From: JALOAT01 sp041687015
GTDB lineage: Bacteria; Pseudomonadota; Gammaproteobacteria; Thiohalomonadales; Thiohalomonadaceae
Length of the DNA: 64,000 nt
Direction of reading: 5' to 3'
Assembly (NCBI GenBank): GCA_041687015.1
Contig: JAWLCT010000002.1
Location: forward strand, 62,001-126,000
In this document: in pieces, positions 61,030-64,000 of the stretch
How the letters are laid out: every line of letters starts with the position of its first letter
Position numbering within the stretch: the stretch's first letter is position 1
Program-made: the position numbers and the translations under genes
The notes under the pieces: generated by a model
The model's database searches: none
Told to the model about the DNA's origin: nothing
What the model saw: the letters and a program-made list of their open reading frames with translations, nothing else

Positions 61030-62067
61030 ATGAAAGTTCTTGTGACAGGCGCTGCCGGTTTTATCGGTTCCACACTGTCGTTGCGCTTGCTGGCGCGCGG
61101 CGACACCGTCATCGGGCTCGACAACTTCAATGATTATTACGACGTGAATCTCAAGAAGGCGCGGTTCGAGCGTTGTTGCCGTCACGACACGTTCATCCCG
61201 GCCGTATTGGACCTGGCGGATCGCGATGGCATGGCGCGTCTTTTCCAGCAGCAACGTCCGGACCGCGTGGTGAATCTCGCCGCTCAGGCGGGCGTGCGCT
61301 ACTCGCTGACCAATCCCCATGCCTACGTCGAAAGCAATCTGGTAGGTTTTCTCCATGTCCTGGAGGGTTGCCGACATAGCGGCGTCGAGCACCTCGTGTA
61401 TGCGTCGAGCAGCTCGGTCTATGGCGGCAACACCCGCATGCCTTTTTCCGTGCGCGACAACGTGGATCATCCCCTGAGCCTCTATGCCGCCACGAAGAAG
61501 GCCAATGAGCTGATGGCACACACCTACAGTCATCTGTACGACCTGCCCACCACAGGCTTGCGTTTTTTCACCGTCTACGGTCCGTGGGGCCGGCCCGACA
61601 TGGCCTTGTTCCTGTTCACGCGCAAAATCCTGGCCGGCGAACCCATCGATGTGTTCAACCACGGCAACCACCGGCGTGATTTCACCTACATCGATGACGT
61701 GGTCGAAGGCGTGGTGCGCGTGTTGGACCGAACCCCGGAACCGGATCCGGCCTGGTCGGGCGACAGCCCCGATCCCGCCTCAAGCAGGGCGCGCTATCGC
61801 ATCTACAACATCGGTAACAGCAACCCGGTGAATCTCACGCACTACATCGAAGTGCTGGAAAAGAAGCTGGGACGGAAGGCCGAAAAACGGCTGTTGCCCT
61901 TGCAACCCGGTGATGTCCCCGATACCGAGGCCGAGACATCGGAGCTGTTCCGTGACGTGGGCTACTCGCCGTCCACCACGGTGGAGGAAGGCGTGAGCCG
62001 GTTCGTGGACTGGTACCTGGAGTACTACGGCGAATCGGGCAAGCAGGATACGCGCAGCATTGCCTGA
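61030..62067 (+). CDS. NAD-dependent sugar epimerase (UDP-glucuronate 4-epimerase-like)
   Basis: This 345-residue extended SDR has the GxxGxxG NAD site in VLVTGAAGFIGSTL (7-13), NLAAQAGVRYSLTNP, the catalytic Ser in YASSSSVYGG and Y152-xxx-K156 (YAATKKANE). DNFNDYYDVNLKKARF and FFTVYGPWGRPDMALFLFTRKILAGEPIDVFNHG are typical of UDP-glucuronate 4-epimerases, which make UDP-galacturonate for acidic polysaccharides. It closes the plus-strand run; the intergenic gap holds a faint CCTCCGTGTTCTCCG repeat fragment. Confidence 0.9.
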   Translation: MKVLVTGAAGFIGSTLSLRLLARGDTVIGLDNFNDYYDVNLKKARFERCCRHDTFIPAVLDLADRDGMARLFQQQRPDRVVNLAAQAGVRYSLTNPHAYVESNLVGFLHVLEGCRHSGVEHLVYASSSSVYGGNTRMPFSVRDNVDHPLSLYAATKKANELMAHTYSHLYDLPTTGLRFFTVYGPWGRPDMALFLFTRKILAGEPIDVFNHGNHRRDFTYIDDVVEGVVRVLDRTPEPDPAWSGDSPDPASSRARYRIYNIGNSNPVNLTHYIEVLEKKLGRKAEKRLLPLQPGDVPDTEAETSELFRDVGYSPSTTVEEGVSRFVDWYLEYYGESGKQDTRSIA

Positions 62068-62130
62068 ACACGTGAAGTGGCGCAGGATCAGGGAGCAACG
62101 CGGTACGGGGACCGGGCGTGCCGCGTCGTC

Positions 62131-62167
62131 CCTCCGTGTTCTCCGTAATCGCTGCGCGTCTGTGTGG
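62131..62167. repeat. Faint intergenic repeat fragment (CCTCCGTG..CTCCGT)
   Basis: CCTCCGTGTTCTCCGTAATC (62131-62150) resembles the right arm of the element at 10044-10071. No matching opposite arm was found. It lies between the convergent epimerase and deacetylase-fusion genes. Confidence 0.25.
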
Positions 62168-62184
62168 GTCTGATTCTTCGCTGG

Positions 62185-63774
62185 TCAAAGGCCGGCCGCC
62201 GTATACAAGAACGACGCGTCGCCGAATTCCCAGTGGATGCCCCGCCGCAAAACGTTGAAACGATCGAGCGTCCCCACGTTGGTTCCGCCGTAGGCGGACA
62301 CGCAACCGGTGTAACCGACCTGCCGCACCCATTCCAGACGTTCGGGCGTGATGTGCTGCCGGCCCCCGTAGGGGTAGGAGAAAATGACCTGATCGAGGTG
62401 GAGTTCCCGCGCAAGTGAATCCATGGACTCGTGCAGCTCCCTGCGCACCCGCTGCTCGGATTCCGCCGCACAATCGATGTGGTTCACCGTGTGCGAGCCT
62501 ATGGTGAATCCCGCCGCGTGCATTTCGCGCAAATGATCCCAGCTCATGAGCGCAATAAGCGGATTGCCGCGCCGGATATCGTGAGCAAATCGGCGGCGCG
62601 TCCCGATGAACCCGGTGGACACGAAAAAGGCAGCCGGAATTTGATGGCGTGACAAAATGGGAAAGGCGTTGATGTAGTTGTCCAGATAGCCATCGTCGAA
62701 GGTCACGCATACCACCGGGCGCCCGGTTTTGGGAATGGCTGCCTGTGCCAGCAGATCGGGCAGCGCCATCACATGAAAGTACCGCCGCAGCAGGCTCATC
62801 TGACGATCGAACTGTTCGATACCCGTGGTCAGGTTGTCGCGCACACTGTCGGTGACGCGGTGATAGAGCAGCACCGTCGCCCGAGGCTGTGCGGCCCACG
62901 GTATGGCAGCCATCCCCACCGTGAAGGCACCCTTGCGTATCCAGTGTTTCGCCAGGCGTTTGGCGAGCGCCGGCTGCGGTGGCAGCCGCTGGGCGAGCCG
63001 GTGTTCCAGGTGCGCCACCTGCGCCAGGCTCGGGCGGCGGTACACACTACCGCCCGGACGCTGGGCCACGCGCCGCGATTTGCCCGCCGCCAGTTTCACC
63101 ACCACGTCGCGCACCAGATCGATGCCCACTTCGTCGAGACGGGCCAGGAGGCCCTTCACCGTGGAATATTTTTCCACCGCCAACGACGTGGCCGCGGCGA
63201 TCGGCCCGGTGTCCAAGCCCTCCTCGATCCAGTGAACCGTGCAACCCACGGACGCTTCGCCGTTCCAGAGTTCCCAGAACACCGGCGGCATGCCACGGTA
63301 TTCGGGTAGCTTTCCCTTGTGCAAATTCAGGGTACCCAGCCGTGGCAAGGCGTAGAGGCTGGGCTGCAGTATGGGCGCCCCCAGGGAAATTCCCAGGTCC
63401 GGCGCAAACGCCGCCACACGCGTGAGCACGGCGTCCGCATGCATATCAGCCACCTCCTGGATCGCCACGTGCTTCAAGCTGCGGAGGTGGCTCGCGGTGG
63501 ATTCGAAGCCGGGTGCGTCCGCCACGTCCGGCAACGGCGTTCGGGCCGACAGCTGGCGTTGCAGCGCCCCAGCCAGGGCCGGCACCTGCCGCCAGCCATT
63601 TCGGCGCAGGCCCCGCCATTGCCTGCGCACCATGTGCGCGGCCCGCCGGGGAGGCGTGTGCACCAGGACCAGCCATGACAAGCCCGGCAGCGCGCGATCG
63701 ATGGCAATCACGTTCTTGCAGGTCGGGTAGGATAAATCTCCCGCAAACACCACGATCCGAGCGAGCTCACCCAT
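62185..63774 (-). CDS. Bifunctional formyltransferase-polysaccharide deacetylase fusion
   Basis: The 529-residue protein joins a formyl_trans_N domain (about 1-235) with N150/H152 in TLNLHKGKLPEYRG and D189 in EGLDTGPI, the Asn-His-Asp set of formyltransferases, to a NodB-type deacetylase (~295-529) with TFDDGYLDNY (358-367), SHTVNHID and SYPYGG. Such a pair could deacetylate an amino sugar and then formylate it, or edit one surface sugar two ways; this is inference. GAGGAAGG precedes the ATG at 63774; a TTG 22 codons earlier is unlikely. It faces the epimerase gene tail to tail. Confidence 0.88.
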   Translation of the reverse strand: MGELARIVVFAGDLSYPTCKNVIAIDRALPGLSWLVLVHTPPRRAAHMVRRQWRGLRRNGWRQVPALAGALQRQLSARTPLPDVADAPGFESTASHLRSLKHVAIQEVADMHADAVLTRVAAFAPDLGISLGAPILQPSLYALPRLGTLNLHKGKLPEYRGMPPVFWELWNGEASVGCTVHWIEEGLDTGPIAAATSLAVEKYSTVKGLLARLDEVGIDLVRDVVVKLAAGKSRRVAQRPGGSVYRRPSLAQVAHLEHRLAQRLPPQPALAKRLAKHWIRKGAFTVGMAAIPWAAQPRATVLLYHRVTDSVRDNLTTGIEQFDRQMSLLRRYFHVMALPDLLAQAAIPKTGRPVVCVTFDDGYLDNYINAFPILSRHQIPAAFFVSTGFIGTRRRFAHDIRRGNPLIALMSWDHLREMHAAGFTIGSHTVNHIDCAAESEQRVRRELHESMDSLARELHLDQVIFSYPYGGRQHITPERLEWVRQVGYTGCVSAYGGTNVGTLDRFNVLRRGIHWEFGDASFLYTAAGL

Positions 63775-63809
63775 GCCCACCTTCCTCGTTTCCATCCGTC
63801 GCTTACCCG

Positions 63810-64000
63810 TCAGTTGCGCGTCCTCGTCGGCTTTAGCCAACGCCCGTCACCGGCGAGGCGCCACGCCACATAGTCGAAACTCCATCGGTAGTTCTGGTTG
63901 AAAATTTTCGCACTGCATTTCAGGCACGCCTGCCGTACCCCGCCCGCGAAGATCGCGTCGGCGCGTTCGCGATGACGAAGCTCCCCGGTTTCGTAGTACA
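63810..64000 (-). CDS. C-terminal fragment of an unknown gene cut by the window edge
   Basis: The minus strand has an open frame of about 62 residues entering from the edge: it reads YYETGELRHRERADAIFAGG and ACLKCSAKIFNQNYRWSFD, then a basic end and a TGA at 63812-63810. The two Cys (CLKC) and Trp/Tyr-rich strands look like a real C-terminal domain, not a shadow frame. I do not recognise it. It is 35 bp upstream of, and on the same strand as, the formyltransferase-deacetylase fusion, so it belongs to that surface-sugar region. Confidence 0.6.
   Translation of the reverse strand, partial: YYETGELRHRERADAIFAGGVRQACLKCSAKIFNQNYRWSFDYVAWRLAGDGRWLKPTRTRN

Overview
The window is about 64 kb of GC-rich, densely packed gammaproteobacterial chromosome. 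Several gene orders match those of E. coli and its relatives: trxA-rho with divergent rhlB, nudE beside yrfG, and cyaA / cyaY / lptM / dapF / DUF484 / xerC. A MarR-type regulator with ectABC, many c-type cytochromes and a thiosulfate/selenium-type YeeE transporter with TusA and DsrE-like carriers point to a halotolerant organism with sulfur-centred metabolism, perhaps of the Ectothiorhodospirales/Chromatiales type. The taxonomic placement is inference. I saw no rRNA, tRNA, IS element or CRISPR array.

Layout. 0-10 kb: housekeeping genes (edge-truncated SNase-like nuclease, rpmE, DUF3135, glgP, rho, trxA, rhlB, YkgJ-type protein, yrfG, nudE, cysQ). 10-13.5 kb: a 58-aa small protein, intergenic repeats and the ectoine cluster. 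13.5-25 kb: a GlyGly-CTERM surface propeller, an orphan LuxR-type response regulator, a phosphodiesterase, a cupredoxin with an HTH protein, an SPW membrane protein, an ATP-dependent DNA ligase, a GyrI-like protein, a PDO-thioredoxin reductase fusion and tmcA. 25-30.5 kb: an outer membrane barrel, a P-loop ATPase, metA, mtgA, an isolated atpC with a cytidylate-kinase-like gene, and trmO.

30.7-41.3 kb is the most interesting region. It is a 13-gene minus-strand unit: TusA, YeeE/YedE transporter, TusA, three DsrE-like small proteins, a double-rhodanese lipoprotein (ExtH-like), a five-heme cytochrome, an ExtJ-like small protein, a three-heme cytochrome, an ExtI-like porin, a histidine kinase and an NtrC-type activator with an intact GAFTGA loop. 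Upstream of the first gene lie a near-consensus sigma-54 promoter and two TGCA-N3-TGCA palindromes at the spacing expected of activator sites. The layout suggests a self-regulated pathway that moves sulfur or selenium across the envelope and couples it to periplasmic heme proteins. The substrate cannot be read from the sequence.

41.4-52.9 kb: a FliL-like secreted protein, xerC, DUF484, dapF, a CoA-binding protein, a methyltransferase, lysA and a 44-aa lptM gene, divergent from cyaY. Then come a cytochrome c-DUF302 fusion, a second DUF302 protein, class I adenylate cyclase cyaA and two small unknowns. 53-64 kb: an exopolysaccharide/O-antigen type cluster with five glycosyltransferases, a Wzy/WaaL-family ligase or polymerase, a left-handed beta-helix acyltransferase, a UDP-glucuronate-epimerase-like SDR, a formyltransferase-polysaccharide deacetylase fusion, and a gene cut by the right edge.

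Two structural themes recur. Perfect GC-rich hairpins without U-tracts sit at or inside the 3' ends of several genes. A degenerate family of inverted intergenic repeats occupies at least five gene junctions.
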